From the NCBI GenBank assembly GCA_003427395.1, contig BFEA01000152.1, positions 850,954-878,431 of the forward strand: 27,478 nucleotides of DNA, in the 5' to 3' direction. The notes under the pieces were generated by a model. It was not told where the DNA came from, did not search any database, and saw nothing but the letters and a program-made list of their open reading frames with translations. This stretch comes from Chara braunii. Lineage: Eukaryota; Streptophyta; Charophyceae; Charales; Characeae. The position numbers were made by a program, and so were the translations under genes. Positions 18,540 through 27,478 of the stretch are shown here, one piece after another (the first letter of the stretch is position 1; every line of letters starts with the position of its first letter).

Positions 18540-19850
18540 GTGTTCGTGGTTCCTGTTCATCATCGTAAAAACCTCGCTCACCTCTACTTTGGAATTTTCG
18601 TCACATTGGTGTTTGACTTCCATCAAGCTTTGGACTCGCTTGCGTCCCTGATTGAAGATCGCGGTCTTGCTCGTTATTCTTGAGCTAGGTTCCTCGTCGT
18701 TCTACTAATCGAGAGCTTTATGAACCAGGCAATTATGCTAGTTAAGAGTAGAAAGGGAAAATACATATATAAGTGGAGGGAACGCAGAACATAAAAAAAA
18801 AGGATGAAGAGGAAGGCAACACAGAGCATAGAGGAAACGACGAGAAAACAAATGCAGCAAGCAGTTGGGAGAAGGACGTGGGATCATGTACGTGGGGCTT
18901 GGCTATGTGCACAAAAAACAATTATGGATGGTGTATCTCTCAATGGTTTAAAGAAATATTTACCTGCACTTTGCGTGCATCTTTTCGTTACGTAGCGGAA
19001 TATTCATTCTCATTTGACACATTTGGTGAGTAGTGGGTAAAGTACCTTACTGTAAGTCGTGGTCTCCATGCGTTGCTCGCAATATATGGTCGACATCTCC
19101 GTTATTCACCATGATACCCATCACTACTATGAAAGTCATTCATCTTCGTCGGCATGGGCGTTGTCATGCGCCTCCTCCTAAGCGCATCTGTTATCCTCTT
19201 ACTTGATCATTCAACCAACGTCGGTCGTTATTTTATCTGTGATCCTCGATGAGTTAGTGGACAACCTGTTCCTACCTCTAGGTCATGCTCACCTACCTCC
19301 TGTTTGCAATTTTTGTCATAGTCATTCAAATTATTGTGAATCGTCTATCGAGGTCAACTCCCGCAATTTGCAGTCTTTTTGAGTTCACCCGACCGAGTTA
19401 CTAGCCAGTTTCATTGAGAGCTTTACGACAATTGACAAAGGTTTTGGAAAATAAACAGAAGGAACAACAATTGGTAAGAAAAATGAAGCGAGGAGGAAAT
19501 AAGGAATAGAAGGCTAAGGAAATTACTAAAACGAAGACGAAGACGACAAGGTGGTCAAAAGTAGTCGGAGAGAAGTTTGAAAGGGGGAAACAAATAGAAA
19601 AAGGGAAAGGGTGGAATCAAGTGAGAGTAAGAAGAGAAGCAAGGAGAACTTAGAAGGACGAAGAAAGCAAAAAAGGTAGGAAAATTTAAGAAAGGAAAAA
19701 AATAGCAGCAAAAGACGGAAGTCGCATGAATATGGTCGGACCTAACCACGTGCGTTACGACAATGAAAATTAATAATAAGTTGGCGCTCAAACTTTCCAT
19801 GTTGGTCGAAGCCTCGTTCTCATTTTGCACATTTGTTGAGTTTAGAACCA
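18540..19850. repeat. diverged tandem duplication of about 0.7-0.8 kb
   Basis: Corresponding landmarks recur in the same order: GCTCACCT at 18576 and 19287, GAGAGCTTTA at 18711 and 19416, and a CATTTGnTGAG block near 19020 and 19830. Offsets grow from about 705-711 to about 810, so the second copy contains insertions, mainly purine-rich filler at 19480-19700. Open frames here are not recognised as genes. Confidence 0.45.
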
Positions 19851-19865
19851 AGCTCATTATATCCT

Positions 19866-19928
19866 TGTTCCTCTGCTAGCCTCGCTCGTCTTTGTTTTAC
19901 GGTCGCGAGCGAGGCTAGCAGAGGAACA
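19866..19928. repeat. perfect 23-bp hairpin with 17-base loop
   Basis: Arms 19866-19888 and 19906-19928 are exact reverse complements (core CTCTGCTAGCCTCGCTCG). A direct repeat of about 13 bases (TTATATCCTTGTT) flanks the hairpin at about 19857 and 19937. Confidence 0.95.
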
Positions 19929-19949
19929 TGGAAAGTTTATATCCTTGTT

Positions 19950-20552
19950 TTTCCTCCTTGTAGTTACCTTCCTTTTTTCTTCATGGTCAGTCATTGCTCT
20001 TTCTTTGAAGTCATCTTTGTTTTTTCGTCATGGTCGATATCACCAAGTTCGTGTTTGTTCTTGCGCTCTCTCTCTAAATAGGAGCTCTCCCATACAGTTG
20101 TGCCATCAAATCGACTCTTTGCTTAACGAGCAGGGTTGAGACCTATTGTTACTTATCACAAATGATGGTATGAAATCCGAAAAGAATTTGAACCAGATAC
20201 ATTCTACCTGTGACCTAGGATTCAGACCACGAACAATTGTTTCAAGTGGCAATGATTATAAGGCGTTGGATCATATCCATGAGAAGAACTAGGAGGCGAA
20301 AAGTAGGAGAAGAATTGCCTTACAATACTGCAGTTGGCTGCGCTTGCGATCATTTAATGAGATTTATTGTCATTACGTGATTGTTATATCTGCAAAAACT
20401 CCTGGTTGTTGTTATGCAGGTTAGTTGTCTTCGCATGTTGAGTACTTACTCCCGAAGGTCATATGTGATATTGGGGGTCCGGGCTTTACCGGAGGAAGGT
20501 TGTTGGCCGGTTCACAGTTGTGGCGGACTACAAAGACGCACCAAATTATTGT
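19950..20552. other. no gene recognised
   Basis: AT-rich DNA with short unassigned open frames. No RNA or repeat signature was detected. Confidence 0.5.
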
Positions 20553-20626
20553 TGTGTTAGGTAGAGTGGCCTAAGGGTTGTACAGCAAGCAATTAATCTC
20601 CCATGACTACACGAGTTTAATTTCAT
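20553..20626 (+). repeat. tRNA-Leu/Ser-like relic
   Basis: GTAGAGTGGCCTAAGG resembles the D-arm of class II tRNAs, and ACGAGTTTAATTTC about 50 bases later resembles a decayed B box. The stems are degraded. It could be a SINE head or a chance match. Confidence 0.25.
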
Positions 20627-21637
20627 CACCAATGATTGTTTGATTGATGAGCATTTGTGATGACGATAGCTTCATCGTTACCTTCGATGCTAATTGGTTG
20701 GGTCTGCCGGATTGTGTCTACTTGCATACCTTATTGAAGACCCTCTTGTCAACATCATGAGCGCATCTTATTTCTACATTGAATGACCAAGAATCTTGTT
20801 TGTCTATCTAAATTTCATATCTTCTATTTTTGTGAGGTTTTCAAAGAAGTGAACAGCTAATAGGATTCTTTTCTAGCTAGATTTTATCTTGAACGTTTTG
20901 AACTTCGTAAGACCTTAGGAGGCCACACGATTGTGGGAACTATGCTGGGACTTAGGAAAAGCCCTAGAACCTGGGACAACAAAGATTGGCCTATGTGATT
21001 TCAATAACATCAAGGATTTCCTTACCTATACATTACCCTTTGCGTCGTTCGATTGAAAACCTTTATTTGTGATTTTACCTTCATTCATAATTTTAACTGG
21101 AACGAGTTAATTCCCCGTACTTATTTCATTCATATGTCTAACACATACGTTCACCTATGTGAAAGAAACCCCCATCTATCTGTATGCAATAATTTGACTT
21201 TAGAAGCTTGTGCTTGCTATCGTTATGACCAATTCATATGCATTTTCGTCTCAGGCTTATAAAAGTTGGGTTGACCGCCACTTTAAATCTAGTTTTTTAA
21301 AAGTAACACAAGGTTGATTGCGCACAGCACGGTTATATGTTTCAACTTTTTTTCTAAAAAAAACTTGCATTCCATCATTGTGACTGACTGCGGTATACCT
21401 TTTCTTTTTCTTCCTGCAAGGTTACGCAATTCATTGCAAACCTTGCACTTGCATATTTTATGTTATATTTTTTAACAGTTTAACAAAGTGCAAGTTTTTT
21501 TATTTGTTTTTTGAATTTTTTAACACAAGTTAGTGCGAAGATTTATTTTGACTATTAAATCATTATTTTGCTTCCCATATTTGCATTGTACCCTGCTTAT
21601 GCATCTTGTTATACTCATCTGCTTTATGACTCTCTCA
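20627..21637. other. AT-rich, no gene recognised
   Basis: No coding region or RNA is supported. A 69-codon frame at 21053-21262 has no family signature. Confidence 0.5.
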
Positions 21638-21905
21638 TAAACCACCAGTGCTTGGCCAAGCTATCCGCCACGAAAAAAAAAGAAGTAAAAACGTTTCTAG
21701 TCGGATAAATTTGGGCGTTCCTAAAGTGGCCCGTACGTTTCCTAAAATCGTGACACGTTAACAGGCAGAACTTTAGGAAATACTGGTAGTTTAACAGCTT
21801 CGTGTTTCATTGATAGGTAGATACATTTTCTTGTCTTCACATTATCTTTTATTTTCACGAATGCTACACTTTGGTAAAATCTTCGACAAACTGTAAAATT
21901 TCGCT
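21638..21905 (-). repeat. dispersed repeat copy 1, inverted relative to 24395-24704
   Basis: The reverse complement of this stretch aligns with 24395-24704. The best block (21638-21765) shares TTTTAGGAAACGTACGGGCC, ATCCGAC-AGAAACGTTT and ACTGGTGGTTTA in the same order. Weaker similarity extends to about 21900. The family is unknown and no transposase is seen between the copies. Confidence 0.8.
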
Positions 21906-22645
21906 AACTACAAGTGACACAGATCACGTATATCTTCAATGGCTTTTAGCAGGTTTGCACTTCATCAACTTCTGTTTTGACAGTTGGTAACAAATCAGTT
22001 TGCGAATAAACTTTCACCCGCCTACGGCTTGACACTATGCCCTTAAGGTTGTTCCTAAAGATTTCAACTGGTTTCTTTCAAACGTCTTCAAAAGGTTGAG
22101 TATCATCTTGGGATGTTAAAACACATATGAGGGGATTAACGCCATTAAAAGGGGAGTCAGTCACAAAAGGTTAAAAAAATGATATCCTGATCACATTGCA
22201 ATAATACTCAGACCAATAGTGTGTGTGCATTCCAATTTAGCTTGATATAACTTTAATAATGTCATTGTTTAGGATACACATGAAGATAGCAAATAAGCTA
22301 ACACTTCAGAACAGCAAGAGTAAACCACCTATCACACAATCCTCTTACCTTATCGTCTTGCAAATTGTTTACCCTTTCGATTCTGCTTCCAGTTACTAAA
22401 GGTTTATGCATATCAAAAAGTTCATATTCAGTGCATCATTTCCATGCGATGCAAATTGTCAATTATGGGTTGAGTTAGAGGACTTGTATAACTAACTATA
22501 CACTCTGAACCTATACTATTTTTTAAAGAGTTACCTGGTTGGTTTTGATGTCATAGTTGACCATAATGGGTCCGCACTTAATAGATCAGCCCCCCAAATG
22601 ACAGTTCGTACGCCGGTTTGATGCGCACCTTCACCACACATATCT
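21906..22645. other. AT-rich, no gene recognised
   Basis: No coding or RNA signal was recognised. Confidence 0.5.
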
Positions 22646-22757
22646 GCTATGCTACGACGTACGAGAAACAACCTCGGATGGACCACCTTTCCAATTTTGA
22701 GCTATGCTACGACGTACGAGAAACAACCTCGGATGGACCACCTTTCCAATTTTGAGC
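22646..22757. repeat. 55-bp tandem duplication
   Basis: Two identical adjacent 55-base units (22646-22700, 22701-22755), beginning GCTATGCTACGACGTACG and ending CCAATTTTGA, followed by the first two bases of a third. Confidence 0.97.
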
Positions 22758-22874
22758 AAGTTTTTGGATATGGATCATCCGTCCAATTGGGATACGCCTA
22801 ATTAATGATGGTGACGGCTCATTGGGTAGGAAAAATTGCACATCCCAAGATTTTATCTTCTTATAAAAACTCGT

Positions 22875-22967
22875 CAGAGGTATTTCTGTATACAGGTTCA
22901 CAAGAGTCGACGCCACAGCAGATTTCTGTACAGAGGTATTTCTATATAGAGGTACTGCTGTACCAGA
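22875..22967. repeat. short degenerate repeats
   Basis: Variants of AGAGGTATTTCTGTATAC recur about four times (AGAGGTATTTCTATAT, CAGATTTCTGTAC, AGAGGTACTGCTGTAC). It looks like a decayed minisatellite. Confidence 0.5.
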
Positions 22968-23334
22968 TTGAAAACCATGACTTCACTCAATAAATTTCCC
23001 TTCCTACTAATTCGTAGACCATTTCCAGTACGACCTGCACAACTTTTTGGCTTGAAGATAAGCATCATCTAAAATGTTGATCATTTTACCCAGCACAAAA
23101 CACCCTCGTCAAAAAAGACTTGCTAAGTCGATAAATCATTCGTTTGTAGATCTATCAAGAAGACTATTCAACCCCTTTCCGAAGGTTGTGTTGCCACTTA
23201 ACTCTTCAAAGTTTCTCGTACCAATATATTAAGAATTGACGATCTGCCAGAAACCCTACTAAATCCCTGTATCCGCCCGAGAGATTGCATTTCCTCAATG
23301 AAGAATAAACCTCCGCAAACCTTATTTGGAGGAA
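22968..23334. other. no gene recognised
   Basis: AT-rich DNA. A 79-codon minus-strand frame overlapping its end (23206-23445) is not recognisable. Confidence 0.5.
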
Positions 23335-23935
23335 AACTCTCTTCATGTGCAAATTTGACTGACCCTCTTCGCAGCCCACAAGGGCTGGGGTTTTAGCTCG
23401 CTCACTCGGCCAGAGTGACAGAGCTCCTAGTGTTTCTCGCCACATGCCACATCATACATGACGTAGCCCGCAGGACCACCTCTGGAAGATGCAGCCAACA
23501 GGACGGTCACCCTTCCTCGACAGAGCTCCTAGTGTTTCCTGCGCAAACGCTTGATGCAGCCAAGAGGACCCTTGCTCAACAGGTGGAACCGTTGCCCAGG
23601 CTCTCAATCAATATACCTCCAGAAATCTTACGGGGAGTCGAAGACTCTTCTTCGTCTAAAAATTTGACCGACCCTCTTGGTTGCCATATGTTTCTTGCAA
23701 ATACGTTATGCAGCCGGGAGGATCCGCCTCTACAAGATCAACACGTGCTGGCAACAAGAGACCCCAGGAATCTCAACTGCCTACCTACATCCTGTGCGAA
23801 CGTCCTAGGTTTCATAAGTCACTGATTACAACAAAACAAAATGTTTGATTGGGAGGTACCACCATTTGCAGATGTTGTCAACTGCCTATTGAGACCCTGC
23901 GCAACCGACCTAGGTTTGTTCATCCCCTGTGAGAC
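23335..23935. repeat. diverged repeat array, main offset about 309 bp
   Basis: AATTTGACnGACCCTCTT occurs at about 23352 and 23661 (offset 309). GACAGAGCTCCTAGTGTTTC occurs at 23417 and 23519 (offset 102). ATGCAGCC followed by AGGA occurs three times, and AACTGCCTA...CCTAGGTTT occurs twice near the end. The 136-codon frame at 23415-23825 lies inside the array and is best explained by it. Confidence 0.65.
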
Positions 23936-24288
23936 CTGTGTTACGGATGGATAAAAACTCACCACATCACCCAGAGTTATCGATGCCCCTGAAAAAAGGG
24001 CTAAACTTCGATCACATAACCGCTGCGACCCTTGCAGACTAGCAGTCCAAATTCGTCACAAGAATATCATCAAGTATGAGAATCTGATTTGACAGATGTC
24101 TGAAACACACTTTCCGCTCCCAGTCAGGCAAGGACATCCAATGGCCCAAAATACGGTAGTACAGTGCTGACCCTGCCTGCACCAATCTGCATCAACAGAG
24201 CGATCAATTCATAATCTGCCAATCATCCAACAACCAATCAATTACTCAACCAAAACAGAACAAACCAAACGGTCAAAATGCACACACT
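23936..24288. other. upstream flank of the U6-like sequence
   Basis: A/C-rich near the end (CAACCAATCAATTACTC and similar). Neither a TATA box at about -30 nor the land-plant upstream sequence element (TCCCACATCG-like) of U-snRNA genes was found. Confidence 0.5.
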
Positions 24289-24394
24289 GTCCTTCGGGAC
24301 ATCCATTAAAATTGGAACGGTACAGAGAAGATTCGCATGGCCCCTGCACAAGGATGACACGCATTAAGCACACACACGTCCCCCTTTCCGTTTT
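24289..24394 (+). ncRNA. U6: U6 spliceosomal snRNA, gene or pseudogene
   Basis: U6 is the catalytic RNA of the spliceosome, made by RNA polymerase III. Visible here: 5' stem-loop GTCC-TTCG-GGAC followed by ATCC (plant type), AAAATTGGAACG, the invariant ACAGAGA box, GCATGGCCCCTGC and CAAGGATGACACGCA of the internal stem-loop, and a terminal TTTT. Length of about 106 fits. Three oddities: the base before GC in the catalytic AGC triad is C (TTCGCATGG where the family has TTAGCATGG); the segment between CACGCA and the T run is diverged; no standard snRNA promoter is visible. A telestem is still possible (GGAACGG with CCGTTTT, two G-U pairs). Identity as U6-derived is secure; whether it works is not. 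Confidence 0.85.
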
Positions 24395-24704
24395 AAGCTG
24401 TCGACGAATTTATCCTCCGACCATTTCGAACAGAAGCGGGAAGTGCACATACACTCACCCTTGTGTGAAAGGGTGTGATTAATCCGATCCAACCTGTCAA
24501 CATCGACCGACGAACAAATAATTCAATCACTCAACCAATACATCACTTGAACAACCAGTACATCCTCGAGTCGTGCCCGTTAACAAGCCACAATTTTAGG
24601 AAACGTACGGGCCACTACAGGAGTGCGCAAATCCATCCGACAAGAAACGTTTATACTCCTTTTTTATTCCGCGGCCGATACCTGGGCCAAGTACTGGTGG
24701 TTTA
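24395..24704 (+). repeat. dispersed repeat copy 2, next to the U6 terminator
   Basis: Aligns with the reverse complement of 21638-21905. Similarity starts right after the U6 T run (GCTGTCGACGAATTTAtcc against GTTTGTCGAAGATTTTAcc) and is strongest from about 24577 to 24704. Frames of 104 and 124 codons overlap it, but neither is recognised. Confidence 0.75.
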
Positions 24705-25655
24705 CAACAAACGCACACGGACTTCATTTCCTTACGATCATTCTAACAACCTTTTGCAGTATCGACCTCCGTGCTGGTCGTGCATATAATTCCCACCAGC
24801 CCATACTCCCATCTTTGAGTTTGGTACAGATGCAAATTTCACCCCAACGAAAAAAACGAAAACTTCACATTTGTACATGCGGCCGGACAACAATGGGAGG
24901 TGTTTCAAACGTTCAAGTTGCGCCCTGGATTACCAGCAACACCCAAAAGCATCCTCGCATTCTTTTATTACCAAGGCTTAGGGCCAGATCCCACTAGCCC
25001 CTATTATTCATTTCTGACCGTCGATCTTCCTATTCAAGGGTTAAAAATTAATAATCCAGGGTTGTGGGATCTGACCGTTATTTAACAAACCTCCTTCGAA
25101 CTACAATCACATTAGCTTTCTCGCATTTTTTTATTCCATCAACCTTATCCATTTCGAGGACAAGACGCTTTTTCCGTAAGACTAGTCAGTTTCCCATGCG
25201 CTTTATCCAAAAGACCACGCACCATCTACTTTTGCTCGTCTACACAGTTTCCCATTTCATTTGAAGAACCGAACTTAGCAATTTACTCAGTTATCCTCCA
25301 GGTTCATGTTCCACACGAGTCGATAATTGCGGACAGATTGTTCAAACAATGCCAACCATCACAAAGGGCTCCGACTTGCAGACAGATGTTTAGCCACTTG
25401 CCTTGCGAAGATCTCGCATTCGTCAACAGAGTGCATGGCATGTTTAGGCTCCACAATTCTTGTGGGTAAAGGTTTAGATCACCCACACTTTACTGAAATA
25501 AAAAAGGAAAACCGCAGACTATTTAAAAGAGACGTCATTCATGGTGCACCAATCACCGAACCTTAGGATGACCAATGCACACCCTCCTCTGCAAACGTAA
25601 CAAATCTGTTTCCAGACCAGCTATGTGGTCAGATGCACATATCACGGCCTCTCAT
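24705..25655. other. no gene recognised
   Basis: Several 60-125 codon frames match no family. Homology to copy 1 may resume weakly near GGTACAGATGCAAAT (24824). Confidence 0.45.
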
Positions 25656-26030
25656 GCTATTCAGGGGAACATAGGTTTCCTACGTTCTGCTCCTACAGCT
25701 TTTATAGCATGATGAATCTCCTACCTGCATGGCTTATAGCATGAAAGATCCTTCTTACTGGACCAAACTCTTTTACCTGCGGCTTATAGCATGAAAGATT
25801 CTTCAGGGGAACATAGGTTTTACTTATAGCGTAAGAAGCGGAAAGAGTTCGTTCGCAATAATTACAATCAATTTGTGACAGCTCACGCCTTCTTACTGGA
25901 CCAAACTCTTTTACCTGCGGCTTATAGCATGAAAGATTCTTCAGGGGAACATAGGTTTTTCTTATAGCGTAAGAAGCGGAAAGAGTTCGTTCGCAATAAT
26001 TACAATCAATTTGTGACAGCTCACGCCTTC
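25656..26030. repeat. 138-bp tandem repeat, two full copies plus fragments
   Basis: Full units at 25750-25887 and 25888-26025 are nearly identical (GGTTTTACTTATAG versus GGTTTTTCTTATAG) and are followed by the start of a third. Degenerate pieces precede them (CAGGGGAACATAGGTTT at about 25661, CTTATAGCATGAAAGAT at about 25733). The length is a multiple of three, so a minus-strand frame (25702-26034) reads a 46-residue repeat; no domain is recognised. Confidence 0.95.
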
Positions 26031-26267
26031 GCAACTAGACAAAGCCATAATCGGATTTCGACAGCACAACCACTTTCCATATCAGGAGATATTTCTTGAT
26101 AGAGAGAGCAAACCACCTCCGCTTTGCAGGAAAAGGGACTGTCCAGACAAAGTGTCGTCAGGAAATCCAACATATACCGTGCATGAGGTTCCCGGAGACC
26201 ACAGTCACACTGCACACTCCTTCGAGAGAACATGTAAGGACTAGGGTTCTTTACACAACAGTGACAG
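26031..26267. other. no gene recognised
   Basis: Unassigned sequence between two tandem repeats, covered by a minus-strand open frame (26021-26437) of unknown meaning. Confidence 0.4.
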
Positions 26268-26385
26268 TACTTTCGACCATATTCCTCTGCCCACCCCCAT
26301 AAAACCTGGAGGGCTACACGTCCTTGACACCACCAATACTTTCGACCATGTTCCTCTGCCCACCCCCATAAAACAACCTGGAGGG
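26268..26385. repeat. 69-bp-period duplication
   Basis: TACTTTCGACCAT, CTCTGCCCACCCCCATAAAA and CCTGGAGGGC recur with offset 69 (26268 and 26337). The second copy has an AA insertion. Confidence 0.93.
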
Positions 26386-27173
26386 CAAAACAAAACGACG
26401 TGGCGCAGCACTTCTTTTGGCTGGTTCCGCCAGCCATTTTGCTTGCATAACTTGCAGCTTATGTACGCGCGGCCGTATCAAAGAAAAATGGCTGGCAAAC
26501 GTAGCGAGGGGTTTAAGCTAAGGTGCCAATTCGTGTGGCCTAGACAGATGGATTTCGCTTCGTGCGTCTCTGGCAAAGCCGCTACATTCTCAAAGAGTTT
26601 TCACTCCATGGCAGTGCCTCCTGTTTCATTGCAGATCGTCATAGAGGAACGAGAGTACTTTTTCAGGGACTGCTGCTCCTGGTGCGGAATGCGGGCCTCG
26701 CTCATGGTTCCGACAGACGCCACTCACTTCACTCTGCAATTGGTGGGATGAACAGGTAGATCATTATTGCCAAAAGGCACCTTTCAGCACACAAGAGTAC
26801 ACTCACTGGGCGATAGTGGCGACTCTTTTAACCTTACAGCCCAACTCACGTTGAACCCACCAAGTTTCCAAATGGAAAACAACCAGCACCCATCCCAGCT
26901 AAAAGTGGAAATTCGCATTCCACTTCAGAAGTCTTTGCTCTCACGCACCCCCCACACAGCTGCCAATGAACGCCTGAAACTTCTCCTTAAACCACAAGCA
27001 CCCATCCCAGCCATCCGGCAAGATGACACGGCAGGGCCTACCGGATCAAATGGCTGCGGGAAAGAAGGGAAATGAGGCATTGGCGGGGTGACTTGAGGCA
27101 AGCACAAAAAAAGAGGGGAAAGAAAAAGACAACGCCCTAACACTGACAAAAATGCTAGGTTACCTGATCTGAC
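26386..27173. other. no gene recognised
   Basis: Two plus-strand frames of 102 codons (26443-26751, 26767-27075) have ordinary composition but no recognisable domain. A short phrase, AGCACCCATCCCAGC, occurs twice (about 26885 and 26997). Confidence 0.4.
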
Positions 27174-27250
27174 GTCCGGGACCACCCTGACCGTCCGGGA
27201 TGTCCGACCGGAGGTCTGGTCGGACGTTGGAGCAGACAGGGTATGTCCGA
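27174..27250. repeat. GTCCG-rich segment with an 8-bp hairpin
   Basis: GTCCG recurs about five times. GTCCGACC at 27202-27209 pairs with GGTCGGAC at 27218-27225 across an eight-base loop. A-rich tracts follow. Confidence 0.7.
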
Positions 27251-27258
27251 CCTACCGC

Positions 27259-27440
27259 AAAAAAAAAACAAAAAAAAATAAAAAATCGTGTTGTTTTCAC
27301 CTTGCATAAGGTGTATGGCACCAAATTTTTAGCTCATTTGGGCAAGTGGAATACACAATAAAAATCTTCAGAGATTCTAATCCCCACCAATACCCCTCCT
27401 ATCCCCACCAAAACCCCTCGTACCCCCCCCCCCCCCCCCA
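27259..27440. repeat. A-rich and poly-C low-complexity tracts
   Basis: A-runs at about 27259-27287 and a C-run of about 17 bases at about 27424-27440 bound AT-rich sequence with no gene. Confidence 0.9.
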
Positions 27441-27478
27441 AATACCACCCTATCACCAAATGCTCAGAAAAATCTGAA

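Noticed and set aside
18291-18683. Two overlapping plus-strand frames (130 and 114 codons) with hydrophobic stretches
   Set aside because: Two frames open over the same DNA, no domain, and the region belongs partly to a diverged duplication.
24475-24997. Two frames of 104 and 124 codons downstream of U6 as genes
   Set aside because: They overlap in different frames, lie on a dispersed repeat, and have no recognisable domain.

Overview
The window looks like nuclear DNA of a green-lineage (streptophyte-like) eukaryote. Three things support this: an extracellular LRR protein whose repeat domain resembles the plant LRX/PEX family, a Ty3/gypsy element primed by plant-type initiator tRNA-Met (TGGTATCAGAGC), and a U6 snRNA sequence with the plant-type 5' end (GTCC-TTCG-GGAC-ATCC). 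Low gene density, many degenerate repeats and large AT-rich stretches would fit a repeat-rich charophyte such as Chara. That genus-level idea is inference only.

Layout. 1-440: microsatellite and unassigned DNA. 441-2930 (minus): one intronless open frame for a secreted C-type-lectin / LRR / EGF-like protein, with a possible TATA box near 3380 and a GC-rich leader. 3390-6930: GC-rich, apparently non-coding DNA with short tandem and direct repeats and an oppositely oriented TATA box at 3637. 6939-7989: a possible spliced gene start (TATA box, AAG/GTGAGT donor, 742-nt intron, acceptor just before an ATG) that runs into the retrotransposon.

7990-about 14620 (plus): a decayed Ty3/gypsy element with 5' LTR, primer-binding site, gag with a CCHC knuckle, protease, reverse transcriptase, RNase H, an unusual PHD-type zinc finger, and an integrase with its D,D,E residues. 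It carries many stops and frameshifts, and no 3' LTR was found. In the first part of gag every stop is TAG where the family could well have CAG glutamine, which suggests decay by cytosine deamination.

14620-27478: mostly AT-rich DNA without recognisable protein genes. It holds a 3 x 50-bp tandem repeat, two tRNA-like (SINE-like) segments, a diverged tandem of about 0.7-0.8 kb, a hairpin that looks like a template-switch product, a 55-bp duplication, two homologous segments in inverted orientation about 2.5 kb apart, a diverged 309-bp-offset repeat, a U6 snRNA-like sequence at 24289-24394, and 138-bp and 69-bp tandem repeats whose lengths keep minus-strand frames open.

The parts do not form one pathway. 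The window is one surface-protein gene, one possible disrupted gene, one dead retroelement, one small RNA locus and repeat debris.
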